A model generated the notes under the pieces. It was not told the origin of the DNA. It did no database searches and saw only the letters and a list, made by a program, of their open reading frames with translations. This document shows, in pieces, positions 43,162 through 57,304 of a stretch of DNA of 64,000 nucleotides; position 1 is the first letter of the stretch; each line of letters begins with the position of its first letter. Source of the DNA: Strix aluco (Eukaryota; Chordata; Aves; Strigiformes; Strigidae); assembly GCF_031877795.1 (NCBI RefSeq), contig NC_133933.1:27166529-27230528 (forward strand). The letters run 5' to 3'. The translations under genes were made by a program, and so were the position numbers.

Positions 43162-44859
43162 CACTGAGCATTCTGAGGAAGCTGGTGATTCTTGTCTAGG
43201 TTTGTACATCATTCTTCTTAAAACTTACATGGCTGTATGCTACGTATAGATCAGTTCTTTTGATCCACATGTCCAATATTTAGTATCATCTAGAGGATGT
43301 GTGGCCTGGCAGAAAAGTATTGTGATTGTTGTTTGAGCAGCAGCACCTATACACTTAAGAACTTGTCTCTGAAGAACAATTTGGGGAAGACTGGCAAATC
43401 CCAGGCACTTTAAGCCTTCTATCACAGAAGTGATAATCCAGAACTGGAATCCTTATTAATTCTCTCGGTGCCAGTTACACCTGGTCAAGGATCTCCTGAG
43501 AGTTTGGCAGGGTCTCACCTACTGTGTGGCAATGGCTGATTTGAAAGCTTCAAACAAATGAGGTTGGATAAGCAGTTTTCTTTTGGCAGGCATTAACATG
43601 AGGTTTTTGTCATAGGATGGTAGGTTGTGGAAGATTGAGATTGGGGAGAACCCCTCTGAGATTGTCCAAGTGTTTTGCCATATGCTTTGGCTTATTTACA
43701 TTTGTTTAGCCTCTTCTAAGTGAAGCAAGTTGACCTAAAAACTATGAATTATACCCATCCTTTGCTTGTGATCTTTGTATGTCTTTCTCTTGCCAAGTGA
43801 TATTCTGGAAAGGTATTAATCAGTTGATGTGCTCTACTGGTTGTGGATGTCTCTGAATTCTGTATGTATTTTTGTTTATATTGGGAAGCACTGACTTGGT
43901 TTTGTGGGCTGGAAAAATGGGTGCTGCTTCTAGGACTTTCAGAAACTGAAGTGGGTATGTTTACTGTGTTGTATTTCACATAGACTCTGAACATCCATTT
44001 TCAACAGACTGACGGTTTAACAAAATGCCTGTCTGCATGCTGACAGTATATAAAATGCAGTTAACAAATAAAATTCTTCTTGGCCATCACAAAGAACTCT
44101 ATTTTTTTAAGAATTTCTGCTGCCACTTTATAAAATTCTTTAGCCACAGTAACCTTGGCTCCCCCTTCCCTTTTTTTCTGGCTTCAGTCTTTTCTCTGTT
44201 CCCAGTGATACCCACAGTTCCTGTTTCATATCTCTTTAAACCTGCATACATACATACAATCCTTGTAACTCCTACCTGCCTGTTTTAAAAGGGGCAGCAT
44301 GTGATGTGAATTGTTCCAGGCTCCACATGTGAGCTGGCTGTTTGTGCTGATGTCACCCTGGAGTGTGGGCACTGATCTGGGGGTCTCTGCCCATTAGGTG
44401 TCACAAATACAAACTTATTTTTAAGACATCTCTCCTTTTAGAGCCAGCTGAAATTTGCTAATGGGCTTAAAAGCTGGTGAGGGAGTTCTAGGAGGTCAAA
44501 AGTTGCATGTAATTATGTAGGTCTTTTCTTCAGAAAACCAAGGTAGAAGTTATTCTGTAAAAGCATGAGTAGAACAATGACTTTCATGGAACAAACAATA
44601 TAATAGTAAACTGTCTTTACAGGAATAAAGCTCTGGGATAGCATAAAGGATATAGTATTAAGTATATGAGTATATTTACGAAGTACTGTGGTCCAAGGAT
44701 AAACTTACTTATTTGTTTTTAAGGCTGGTAGCTTTCCGGCTTAGGGGTGTGTTGTAGGCCAAAACAGCTTCAAGTTAGGGAATGCCAGTCATTTTAATTT
44801 ATTGCCATTTAACAGCCTTTCAATTACTGATCCTGGTGTTGAAAAATAAAAACAAACAC

Positions 44860-45490
44860 TTAGACAAGCCCACCATGCCTTCCCTCCAGACACCTCTCCT
44901 CCCTGGTTTTTGGTCTCCCATCCCCTCACTGCACATTACACTCTGTCCCTTTGGTGGGATGATGGGAGGTGCAGGAGATAAGTCAGTGCATTGCAGTTCC
45001 TTTTCTTTTGCCACTGCTTGTTTCATACCAAATTGCTGAGGCATGAGTTGTCCCACCAGCTTTGGGGTCATACCTCTTCCTCAGTCTTGTCTCCAGCCTT
45101 TGCTTGAGTGGCTCCTTTGCTTCAGCAGTTCTGCAGTACTGCCTGCCCTGCCAGTCTGTCTTGTTTCTCACTTGTGCCTGTTCATGTATCTGTGCTGTCA
45201 CAGTATCAGCTCTTGCGTCTCCTTTGTTTAGCATTTGTCCTCCTCTGGCATCTCCCTTCTGTATCCTGATGTGTGTGTCTCCTAGCTTTTACCTCCCGTT
45301 CCTAAATATTCTTTTGCAGGGACACCAAGGACTCCTCTGGCTTCATTTTGGTGCATGGCGGGCCTGTTTCGTTCATCATGGAGCCAACTGGTACCAACTG
45401 TGACTGGCACAGAGCAGTCCCTGAACACCTTCTACACAGGTCACCCTCAGTCTCCCCTCCAGCTGCTAAAACCCTGTCAGCTGTGCCCAA
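44860..45490. other. GC-richer, pyrimidine-rich block of unknown origin
   Basis: About 630 bp rich in C and T on the plus strand interrupts otherwise AT-rich intron. ORFs of 60 to 113 codons occur on both strands, as a simple effect of composition. A poly(A)-signal-like AATAAA lies beyond it at about 45651. No known protein or repeat family was recognised. It may be an old LTR or an unmasked repeat. Confidence 0.3.
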
Positions 45491-46019
45491 TAGAGGGTAG
45501 ATAGCCTCGGTTTGGGTTTGTATATGTAGATGCTTACAGCACTACAAAGAGAAACTTGAGAAAATGGAGAGGGGAGGAAAGAGTTACGTTCCAAAGTGTT
45601 GTGGGTTTTCTGTCTATTGCTAAGGTTATTTACACAAACTATTTGTTTCAATAAAATGCCTTGGAGAAGTTAAAGTTAGAACAAAAAACTGAATAACTGG
45701 TATAAAACCTCTTGTGTGCCTGGATAACACTTATATGTAATGTACATGGCTTACTAATACTAATCATACTTTAAGAAAGCAATGCAAGTTATTTCTGTGG
45801 TACCAGTTTGCTTCCTAACAAGGAGAAAGTAAATAAATTTAGAAGTACAGTGGTTAGCTTTTCAAAAAGCTATGATTTCTTTTCAGTGTAGAAAACTCTA
45901 TAGTTTTAGTAAGCGTGGTCACTGTACCTCATGTGATTGTATGTTATAATTTTCCAGCAGTGACTATATTAATATGATCTCATGCTTTACAGAGGAAAGA
46001 GTAAATCTCTTGAGACTTG

Positions 46020-46110
46020 TAATCGAGATTCATAGAGGCTAAACTTCATCCATTTCATCCAGTCCAAGCCTAGTATTTTCTATTAGTTAGGTATCTCTGA
46101 GCAATTAAAC
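46020..46110 (-). repeat. Possible degraded CR1-like 3' end
   Basis: GATTCATAGAGGCTAA followed by CATCCAGTCCAAGCC resembles the reverse complement of CR1-like 3' ends (ATTCATAGA... ATCTAGTCCAA). It is short and divergent. Confidence 0.25.
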
Positions 46111-47488
46111 AGAATAAAATCTAAGGAACAGTCACTTGAGTGGAGTTTACACTCTGTAAATCTAGGTTGATGTGTCTATGGGTTTTCATATCTCTCTGTC
46201 TAATAACTAACACCCTCCCTTCCGTTTGATAGGAATGCAAGAAGGAAAGACGAAGCAAGTTGTAAAGAATGTGTGTGGGGTATGGATTATGAACATGGAA
46301 TCATGTAACTTTATTGATTTTAACTATTTTTAATTTCTGTTTTTATACTATAGGACCAATTTCTCACTACTGTTCTAGTAATAGCAATAAGCCCTAGAGA
46401 AGTTCTTGATGCAATGTATCAGCTTTTAAGCTATCAATTTGTGGTAGTTTGTGAATTTACTGAAAAGGATTCAAGTAGCATCTTGAAAAAAGTGATGCTG
46501 AAATACTGTCAGAAGAACCTTGAAATTGAATTACAGCTTTAATATTCAAACTGGGGCATGTATTGTTATTTGTAGTATATGTAAAATGACTTTTATAGAT
46601 GAAATTTAAAATCGGTGACGCAGAATAGGGTTTATAGTGCATGGGCTTTAAGAAGAGCAAGGAAAGATCTTTTGATGTAGAGCATGAAGCAGAAGGATGC
46701 ATATTTATTAAATAAAGGAATTTTAAAATGGGAGTATGGTAAAAGAAAAGGTTGTTCTTGCTGATGTGTTATTCAGATGGTCACCTGCGTTGCCAAAAAG
46801 AAATGCAAAATGTTTCTCTGTGCCTTTTATTAAATAAGTATTATTTTGATTTACTAAAAACAACTAAAATAATGTTATCTTGTAAAACAATGAAGAACTG
46901 CCTTGTCAAATCTTCATGCTTGAGGCTTTCATTTCTAGGAGTCTGATTCTTTGTGCTGTGGTGTTGGTATTGCCTGTGTTTCTGGCAAGGCGCTATGCTT
47001 TCTTCCCATCCCTGCTGTTCTGTCTGAATTGTCAAGACTTGGCCAGTTAGTCCACTCTCTACCTGGTTTAGATGTATGAATTCCAGAAACCACAGAAAAT
47101 CTATTTAGTGTTCCATAGGACTCAGTGGATATATGCATGTTAGCAGAGGCAAGTGTTCAGAGAGGTGCTGCATAAAGTACCAGCTCACTGGCAGCAGCCT
47201 CCATCATGCTCTGTTTCCTATCATGTAACCCATTGCATGGAGGCAGACATGACCCCATTAAGCTTCATATATTTGGTAAGAATGTGAAAAGTTCTGTGTT
47301 GTCCAAATATTAGCTAACAATATCTTGCCTAATTGCCTCGTTGAACCCCACTTCTCTCTTGCATCAGTCCTGCACTGGACTACCACTTAGTATCACTGCA
47401 GAGGCAGGTCTGGAAGAGGAAATAGGGGGAAGGTCACCTACTGTAGTGTCATATGGATTGTTTCCTGGACTCTCACTTCCCACAAATG

Positions 47489-47554
47489 TTTTGTGGCATC
47501 TTCTCTTTGTGTCTTCAGCATTTTCATGGCATTTTCTCTTTGGGTCTTTCTGTC
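47489..47554. repeat. Imperfect tandem repeat of about 33 bp, 2 copies
   Basis: GTGGCATCTTCTCTTTGTGT and ATGGCATTTTCTCTTTGGGT occur in consecutive units of 32 to 34 bp, each beginning TTTT. Confidence 0.75.
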
Positions 47555-50500
47555 AGTATTCTTTGTAATCATCATTTCCTTCCTTACCAGCATTGTTTGT
47601 ACTGGTTTTGCTAGTAATTTCTGTAAATCTATTTATCACAGTAAGCCTAATGCTTACTTACAAGTTGCCATTATAGAGTGGTAACAGCAGAGACTGAAAA
47701 GCAACAACAGACTTTGCTTGGCAATGCATGAGCACTGAACACAGTGCTGTAGCTGCTTAGGAGCATTATGATCTCTGGGCTTCCAGAGACTGATTCAAGG
47801 CAGTCATCCCAGCAGAAGGAATTTTCATGAATTGCAAGGGATGGAGTATTGTAACCAGCAACCCTCTTCCATTCTAAGTGGAGAATTCTTAAGACTTCAG
47901 TAAAAGTCCTTGGCAGCTTAGCAGGAACGGTCAGATTTGTTTCACTACACAAAGTACAGCGAAAACTTTGTTACAGGGTGGGTGGGTAGGCTGAGAGAGA
48001 GAGACCTGATTTTGAACATAGAACCCAAATAATCAGAAAGGTGGTGCAGTTGCTTTCAACATACTTTTGATATTTTGCATTTTTCACTTTTAGTGGCAAG
48101 AATATGATAAATATTCTTTATTTAATCCTCTATTCAACCTAAAATGTTGCGTGAGAAACCTTTTTTTTTTTTAAAGAACAATCATGATATATTAAATACA
48201 CTTATCACTGTCATGTTAAAGGATACCAGGTCAGCTTGCTGGGCAGTTACAGCAATCTGAAATACTATGACTTGATAACTATAATAGTATATTCTGGGGT
48301 TTATGCGTTCTAGTGGAGTTTAGAGGTGATTCTTAAAACACCTTTCTATTTTATTATCCGTTTCCCAGGAGCCGTTTATGGGTTTATGTACTTAGATTTT
48401 AGCTTCAGATAAGGGTTAGCTGTTAGAAATGAGCGCATTACTGGACAGTGTTTACAGGAAATGGAGAGCGAGAGAAAAGAGGAATGTTTTCTCATTCTCT
48501 ATAAGATTCCAGTTGCTGAGATCCAGTTTGAATGGTTTAGTACTGGCTCTTTGTTCTAATGTTCTCTTACTGTACTTACAAGTAAAATAATAACCAGTCT
48601 TTTACCATTCATCACAAATTTAGCATAGCATGATGGTAAATGAACAGCTGGCCTTATTAGCACTAATTTATTATGATCAAAGTTGTAGTCCAATTTCAAA
48701 TTACTACAAACTTGATGAATTCATTTGCAGAAACAGAAGAAACTTTGATTATATGCTAGGCTATAGCAAATAGGGCAAACACAAAGAGCAGTAGTGCTGC
48801 CAAGAAAAATTTTAGTCTATACAAGTGGTATGTAATGAAGGTGACATCATTGTTTCTAAAATAAGCAATTATAACTTTATAAATTTAAGACTAATAATTT
48901 CATTACTGAAATATTCTCTACGGATTTATTCGTTTTTAAGAATGGTTTATCTCCCTTTATCACAATTACCCTTCAGTGATAAAGAACGCAAAATAAGAAT
49001 CACAAGTTAACTATTATGGAATATATTAATTAACACTTCTTTAACTTGAGATCCTTTTAAGACTGTCCCAGCTTGCCCGCTCCTTCTTCTCAAATAATTA
49101 CTCTTTCGATACATAGTTAATAGATTCCTCCCTCATCCCCTTTTATTAATGATTTCCTACCAAGCTTGTATTTTTGAATTTGCTAAGAGTAGATTTTACT
49201 GAATTAAAAAGACTAATTTTAGAACAGTATGGGTTTTTTTAATTAAAAAACTTGTTGGTTTTTTTTCTCTGTATGGCATACTTTAGTCCATGTTAAAATG
49301 TGAAATTGAGATAATGGATTCTAGATTTGTATATTTTTACTGGAAGTTTATTAAACTTAGTACATCTAAGACTATGAAATTAGGAAATGTAGCAAGGTAG
49401 TTTTGAAGTAACATGGGGAGAATGTGTGGGGGCAGTATTATACCATAAGAAAGAAATGAGGCGTCTACTTACTTGAGCTGCTTTTTTCTTCTTTTTCTCC
49501 TTCTGATATTCATCTTACTGAAAACTGCCTAGGTCTGAACTTTATGACAGTAGCAAGTAGGTGGAGCAGATTGCAAACCAGACAAACTGAGAGTTTAGAT
49601 AGTTTTTCTGTATTGTTCTTTCCTTGACTTCATTAGGTAAATACAGGCCAATAGTAATAGAGTCCATTTCAACATGTTCCTATTTTTAGCTAGTATATTT
49701 TTCAAAAAGTTTATTTTTTGTTATGCATTACTAGCATCTGAGCTTTGCATACCACCTTGTCTTACCATGTCAAAAGTACCCAACAAGCAAACCCCTCTGA
49801 TTTGTATGTACTAAGTGCATAGATTTACTGCTGTAGTTTGAACATTTTTAAATTAAAATATATCGCTTGTTCCAAATGTATTGATTTACACATCTCTGTC
49901 AATATTAAGTAGAGCAACTTTTCCAATAAGGTAAAAAAGATCTGGCAAGGCAGGTTACATTTACTGGATTGGTTTAAGTTTATATTTCTGCATGTTACTT
50001 GTTTGTTTTTGTTCTTTTGCCCTTTATTCTCAATCACTGTTACAGGTATTTGTAATGTCCCCTAACTGAGAAAAGATGCAGCCAGTTACACTGTGAATTC
50101 ATGCAAAGTTGCAGTCATCAAAATGTGACCCTTAAGTTCTCTTTCTGAGTTTTCAACTGCGAACAAGTGCTTAAATATGAAAATTCCGCCTAAGGTTAGT
50201 TTTTTTAATAACTAAAAAAATCTTAAAATGAGCTTCAGAGCTCTTAAGCTTAATTGTAGTGTAATAGTAGTGAATTCTCAAAATGACAGCTTTTTCTGTA
50301 AGTGCTCTTGAGTAAAATGTTAGTTCTACCCCTTTTTTTTGATAGCAATATAATTATCTCTTTAGTCCACTTACTGTCATCAGCCAGCTGCTTGTGCAAT
50401 AGTCATTTGGCTTTAGAACATGTGTACCAATGCAAATAACATTACAGTTTCTCTCTTTTCTGTTCTTTTGCACCTGAATGTTAAACTACTTCATTTGTCC

Positions 50501-52233
50501 TAAGTAAGCAAATGAACAAGTGTGCAGTAGTTAGAGGATGTCCCTGCAGTCCATCAACTTACTCTGTTAAAACTTCTTTGTCCGTATCTCTGTCTGCTCA
50601 GCCTAATCTGCTGATTGCTGGTCTGAAGAGCAGCTGATATGTAAAGCTGGGCATAACATTTGCTAGTGGAACATCAGTCTGGTGCGGATCAAGAAAATAT
50701 TGTGGATTTGAGCCTTTTATGTCAGTAAATGTAGACTTAGATCATGCTTAGAAAGTTCATATAAATCTTTCCAAATGCCAAGTAGATCCACCTGGGGACT
50801 GACCAGTTCCATAAAAACTGTGGTGGTGTTTTTTGGGTTTTGTTTTTAAATACTGTCATTCCAGTTGCGTAAACTCTAGAAAATTGCTAAGAGATTCTCT
50901 TTGGTAGTGATGGATACAGGTAGCAGTTTTTTTCCTGCTAAAAAAGAAACTGGCAGTCATTTTCGTTTCTAAAAGGTCAAAATCTCAGTGTGGTCTGGCT
51001 AGTGTGTATCTGTTGGTATTAAACATGCATGTTACTTAAGTTTTAAAAGCAATATCTATTTTAATACTGTACTAATTTTTAATCTGAATACTTGCCGCAA
51101 GTTGAACAGATTATGATAGCAGCTGCTTTGTTTTAATGAAAATAACATATTAAAGAAGGAACAAAAGGAAAATTGTAGAAACGTTTTCATGGGCCATTGA
51201 AAAATCTTCATTTGAGTGTTGTTAGCAAAGTTATAAACTTCTGGAAATTAGGTATGTAGTTTCTGTGTTCAGGGATAAATTGATAGTGTTTGCCAGACCC
51301 TCATAGCAGTGGAACATGTAAGCATGCTATGAGGTCTGTGGTATTTGCTTTGTACACAGGCAAGAAATACTATTTATACCAGAGCTACTTCATCTCTGTA
51401 AAAACAATATAACTTTGAAAAAATTCAACAGCTTTCTTTGTCTCTCCGAATGACATTTAGGTATCTTATCTTAGACTTTTTTATGATAATGAATTGAAAT
51501 GCATAACTAGCATTGTATAACCTCTTTTGTGAAGGTATATTCTATGATGTTGGTACCTCTATTTTTTTCCAGTATAATAAATCTGTTTAGTTGGGTAGAG
51601 GAAGAGGGGTGTGTTATCCATTGTTATTCTCTAGGGAAAACCATTTTTTTCTTGCCTTTTTTAACTGGATTTTCTGTGGAAGTGAGGTGAGCTATCATAA
51701 GTTTTCTTTCTTCCTTCCTGCCTCATTCCAATATCTTCAGAAATTCCTAGTTAATTTGACAATCATTCAGATGTAAATTATTATTAAATACCTTACATTT
51801 CTTGGAAAAGAAGTAGACAAGCTGAGGTGACAAACCTGAATTTATTAACTCCCCTGAGGAAAGGTTTGCGGCACAAACTCAGTTATTAGCATGAGAGAAA
51901 CCCATGTGGGAGTAACCTTATAAATGCGTCAACATTTGATCAGTGTTTGTGCCTTTTTTAGACCTCAAAGTCAGTTAAATGTCAGGTGTAAAGCCATAAG
52001 AAGCCAGGTGGAGTTGCTTGTTTTGTTTCCAGTTCCCTTTATCCAGAATGCATGATGAACAGGTAGATACAGGTAGAATAGAAACTTCAGAAGCATTGCT
52101 TTTATTGATTTGCTGGCCAGTTTAACATGGGGTTTTCAGTTATGTTTAGTAACTAGTATCCTCTGTTATCCTTAATTATTTATATTTCACTTTGTTATAC
52201 TTGAAGCTTTTTTACCAAAAGAAGCCATACTGA

Positions 52234-52248
52234 TTTTTTTTTTTTTTT
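52234..52248. repeat. Poly(T) run of 15
   Basis: This is an uninterrupted T run in intron 5 with no identifiable element attached. Confidence 0.95.
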
Positions 52249-55200
52249 ATGTGGCTGGATCTATGGCTGTAGTGACCTCTAAGTCTTACTTTAACTTTTG
52301 TCTGAATATTCTAAAAATGTTGTGTTTTCCTGGTTTAATAGTGTCTAAGGTTAAATTTCCCTAAGGTACTGATAAAAGATAATGCCAAGAAATTTCTTGG
52401 CAAATTTTCAAGAAGGGCAGGTCCCTTGAGTTCCAAGAATGATGGGTCAAGGAGGAAGCAGACGTGTGCTTTCTGGTTGTCCAGAATAAGAATTGGGTAT
52501 CTGCTAGGTTTAGTCGGGTGAAGCATGGAACAGAAAAGATAGTATATTAGTTCTTTGAATTTGGACTGTCTATGAAGCACATTTACATCTATCAGCACTA
52601 ATAAGTATTAAATAAAATGAAATAATTATTGTGCATGCACCTTCATACTATCTTTTTTTATCCCTCACTTGGAATTTTAATTTCTAGAAATTCTGTGACT
52701 TCATTCCTTCTAATTTCCTCTTACACTGTATTATGTCACCTCCCATCCTTGATGTCTATTTGCACCAAATAAGCAAACTGAATAATACAATGCTACTAAG
52801 TTGCTTGAATATGATAAGATTCTTCCTTTTATTTGGATAGAGACAGAGCTCACAGAGTTCATGGTTCAGTACTGCTAATCTTGGAGGAAAACCCCATGTT
52901 ATAGCTGTGTAATTCTGCAGGAATTTAATACTTTTGCTGGAAACAAATGTTTTTCATTATTTAAAAATAATGGCATTCAGGAGATAAGTGTTTGATTCAA
53001 AAGAGAATTTGACACAATCTGTCCCAGGGATTTGCCATATTTGTCAGTAGTCTTAGCATCCTCGGTAAGAAATTAAAAAAAAAAAAAAGTATTAATCACA
53101 ACTTATTAGCTTCATTCACACTGATTATGTCCCTTATCTTATACTAAGGAAGTTGTATGCCTATGATTCTAGACCATAGGAGGAAATTGCTAAGATTTTG
53201 TATATTGTTGTTTCATGTGGAAATACACTCTCTACATGTTGAGTCTGTGTTTAAAAATAAATTAATGATGACTGTAGCCTATGATAAAGTCAGGTTGTAG
53301 CCTGATAATTATATCAATCAAAATAAATAATCAGTAAGAATTCCAGGTTTGCTCTTCTTCATATTACCTGGAGTGTTTAAAAAGATTTACAAATAGGCTA
53401 TGAAGTTAACTTCTTAAATGTCAAAAGTCCAGTGACTTCACGAAGACTGCTACATTTAACTGAGAAATTTTTATGGTTTCATTTATTACATTAAAATAGT
53501 TCTCAAGAACTAAGAAAAATACTTCTAACATAATTCAATTGCATTACTTCATGGCTTTCACATAATTGAGGTTGAAGTAAGTTATCAAGTTAATGTCACA
53601 TCATACTCTTGCATTAGTGGACTGCACTTCAATACTGTATTTAGTTTTTGGCCTGGTTTTGTGATTGGCTGGAAGGCTAATGTATATAACTGCTATTTCA
53701 GGACATGATCAGAGTTATAATACTGTATTCTGTATAGTATATTCCTTTCCCATCTGAGTTTTTTTTCAGGCTTTCTGTAGAAAAAAAAAACAGAACAGCA
53801 ATGCTAGCTGTATACTCTGTCATCTGCTTAATCCTTATCCCCTTCGCATTGTCAATACTCATCTAATTCCACTTTAACAACAGTAATTGGCTGATGGAGT
53901 AGCAGATATAGATTTGTTTTCCTGATGACTCCTTGACTTTTTTCCTCTGGTAATACTAATAGAATTCCAAATCCTTACTGGTGTGATCATGTCATGAGTA
54001 GGTCAACAGTCATGTCAAGGTCCTATTGGAAACTTCATAGCCAACATCTTAATTTAGACTTAGCTATCTTTTTCTCTTGTATGTGCAATTGTAAGCAATT
54101 CTTTCAAGTATCACACTCATTCCATTATAACACAATTCATTTGATGCAAAGGGAGGCAGTTCTGCATGTGAATTGTTTACTGAATTGTAGTTGGTCACAC
54201 ACAAATGCAGTAAGCCTCTTTCCAGATGTGATGCATTATCTGAATTATGTCGGGAGATTGAAGAAAACAAAATATTGCTTGTTTGAGATTTTCAAAGTTA
54301 TTTCAGGCTTTCTGCTAATGAGAATTGAAATTGATATTTTGGATTTCTAATATTAAAGGCAGACATGTCTAAAAGTTTGAAATGTAATGTCTCTGGGATG
54401 GCTGAGTTGCTCCAGTGGTTTTCTGACACCAGAAGGAAAAAGCTTGCCTGCTTGTTTCTTTTTTTAACTCTATCCCAGCTCTTAACCCCATCTCTCACCT
54501 GCTCCAGGCCATGTGGTTCCTCCCCTATATCTTGGCACAGCTCTGAATTATAAGACCTGTTTCTGAGCTGCCACAATTCACCAAAACCAGGGAAAAAAAC
54601 CCAGACTTTTCTTTTGAGAAAAGACCTTTTCTGATCTTTTTTAATGAACTGGAAGTGACCTAGAAAAGGTCAGAAACATCAACTCTGACAGAAATGTGAA
54701 GCTGACAGCAAGATGGAAAGGGGGATGTGGGACAGCCCTTTTTAGCAGTAGTGAGTCATTTAGGACAGACTGTTTCATGGTAGGATTTTATGTTTAGTTT
54801 TTGATTATATAAGTCAAAATTGAGAAATAAGGCTCTATGAAGTTGTTTGGAAACCTGTTTAGGTTTGATGGGCAAATGGTAGTCTTCCTCATCCCCATAC
54901 AACTTACTTTGTCTTTTCTGTTACCTGAAGCTTCATACTTATTTTTGGTACCAGTGTGTATCCAGTCTGGAAATGGGAAGTATGCCTTGTTGCCTCTCAT
55001 GGACTTGAAGCAACATTGCAGAAGTTTTTAGTATTGACTTGAGTAAGAACAGAGTAGACTGCATATTCTCAAGCTGTCAGAAAAACCCGTAACAACTGAT
55101 TAAACACTTTTTTGTCTCTTAAAGCATGTCAGATTTAATTGAGTGGTTAAGAACCAGTTTTGGCAGAGACTTAATCTCACTTAGTCTTTTGGCTAACTGA

Positions 55201-56739
55201 ATAGTACTCAATATTGAAAGGGTGCATGCAGTCTCTTGATAGAGATTTATGCACTTGACCAAGTGCTTAAATTTTACAGGGAAACATTTAAATTCAAGTG
55301 CTTTGGTAGTCCTACATCAGAAGCAATGCCTATCTTGGGAATTACCACTGTTAAATCAGCAAGGAATGTTAACCAGCTAAGAGTCTACAGCCTGGCTGAC
55401 TGCCGTATCGAAGCTCCCTCTTTTATCTTCTGCCTAAAACCTTCACTTTGTGAAGCTGTTGACCAATTATAGTCTAGTCAGCCATTAACACTTCTCTGTC
55501 TATTATATTAGATTCTCCTCTTAATGTTTCTGTGTGAGTGATAGGTAGAAAACAGAAAGAGGCAGGGATGAGAAGAAAACCCCCAAAACTGAGCATTTGC
55601 TGTTCAGCAGGGAAGTTATCTTCAATATTAGGTTTCTTGATGCCAAGCCACACAGGTCTTTGACTTCCACTTTAAAGTATGGGTAGGTCCCAAATTTATT
55701 CTCCTTTCTGAGAATCTGGCCCAATGTCTGAAATGTTGTTATAGAAACATTCCTTTAGTCTAAAAAAACAACAGAAACTGCTTTGCTGTAAGTAAAAATG
55801 CATACTGTTTATTGAAATCTTGATTATATTGATTTGCTGCTTCTGGAAAAACAAGCCCAGAAAGCATAAAAATAGTAATCTACACATGGTTTAAGTTTTT
55901 TGCCTGTTCCGTAAGTGAACCAAGAAACAGTAGTTTAGGATGTTAATCTGTAGTTTTAGAAACATGGATTGCCTAAATATCTAAACTCACAAGAACAGTG
56001 ATACTGTGTTATGCTAAATTTTTATATTGAAATATTTTCATTTAATAATGTTGTGTATGTAAAAAAAATTAATAATGTATAAACAAGTGGAACTTTAACA
56101 TTTTTTTGTCTATGCAATAAAAGATAGTCATTCACTGGCCCAGCAAGGTAATTCTTGCAACCAGTGTAAGTTTAGCTTTAATAGACTCTTGCTGCCTCAA
56201 GGAAACATGCTGCCTTTCTAGTCTAGACATGCACAAACACTGTATAATAATAAAGCATTATTATATGCATCATTTTGTGTACAGTGAGTATGTTATCTAC
56301 TGGTTTGAAGGAGGGAGTGGCTGAACTCAGTTGCCCTGTTTAAGGAAGAATTTGAAATATTTTAGTTGGCTATTTAATTTTTCTTAAACTTGCACGTATC
56401 CTTCAATGTTGCTGTTTTCTGCATTAATGATATATGACAATCTAGCTATTAATCAGACTGGAATATGAATATGGCAACTAACGATAAGCAGAAGTACCTT
56501 GAAATTACTTTTGTTATTAATCTGAACTCAAAACAATCTTTTCCAAAGAACAAAAATCTGGATGTGACTGTGGTACAGTTTTAATTAAAAAATGTTTTAC
56601 TAGCTTCTTTCACCATCAGCATACCAGTCTCATTTCAGTCTCATATTTTTCCTCTCATTAATTGTTTTGTCTGGAAGACTGAAATACATTGTGGTTATCT
56701 AACTGAGAATTCAGATTTGAGGTAATGTCTTATTTCACT

Positions 56740-56965
56740 TCACCATGAGAACTGCTGAGCAAAGGAAGAGGTTGCCCAGAAGGGTGTGCAGTCTCCAACT
56801 TTGACAGTTTTCAAGACCCAGCTGAATAAAGCCTTGAGTAACCTGATTTAACCTCAGATCCAAGGAGCAGGGCATTGGACTAGAGACGTCCTGATGTCTC
56901 TTCCCACCTGAATTACTAACTGATTCCAGCCACTGATCCCACCCTGTGATCCTTTATATTAGGAA
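56740..56965 (+). mobile_element. CR1-type LINE, 3' end fragment
   Basis: The order of words is that of the avian/sauropsid CR1 3' end: AGGTTGCCCAGA, a segment like TTTTCAAGACCCAGCTGAAT, AAAGCCTTGAGTAACCTGAT, TTGGACTAGA and TTCCCACCTGAATTA. It is read on the plus strand. Several substitutions and a disrupted terminal repeat show it is old and 5'-truncated. It encodes nothing intact. Confidence 0.85.
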
Positions 56966-57254
56966 GTACCACATCATAGCTCTGTAATTCTATTTTCTGT
57001 TTAATACACATTCACCTTCCTTGTTAAATTAATTTTATCCAGCCATTGTCAGATGAACAAGAGAGTGTAACTGGGGTCCAAGAAAGTGACCAAAACCATT
57101 TTTAATACATATATGTGTGTTTCCTCATTACAAGCAAGTCAATAAATGAATAAATATTTTTAAAGGTTAGCATTTGTATTACTATAAAATGAACATCTTT
57201 TGTCAGTATATTCTATGAAATATTTTTAATATTCCATGAGGTCCTTTAAAAAGT

Positions 57255-57304
57255 TATTACAAAATATTGTTCCAAACAGTATTATAAAATATTGTTTCAA
57301 ATTA
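57255..57304. repeat. 25-bp imperfect AT-rich tandem repeat, 2 copies
   Basis: TATTACAAAATATTGTTCCA and TATTATAAAATATTGTTTCA start consecutive 25-bp units. Confidence 0.85.

Noticed and set aside
45062-45403. Plus-strand frame of 113 codons, C, S and L rich
   Set aside because: Explained by the pyrimidine-rich composition. No signal of a real gene or splice structure.
53994-54350. Plus-strand frame of 118 codons
   Set aside because: No family resemblance and ordinary intron composition around it.
54560-54580. Shared words AGCTGCCACAATT here and at 60720-60732
   Set aside because: Similarity does not extend beyond about 13 bp, so a dispersed repeat is not supported.
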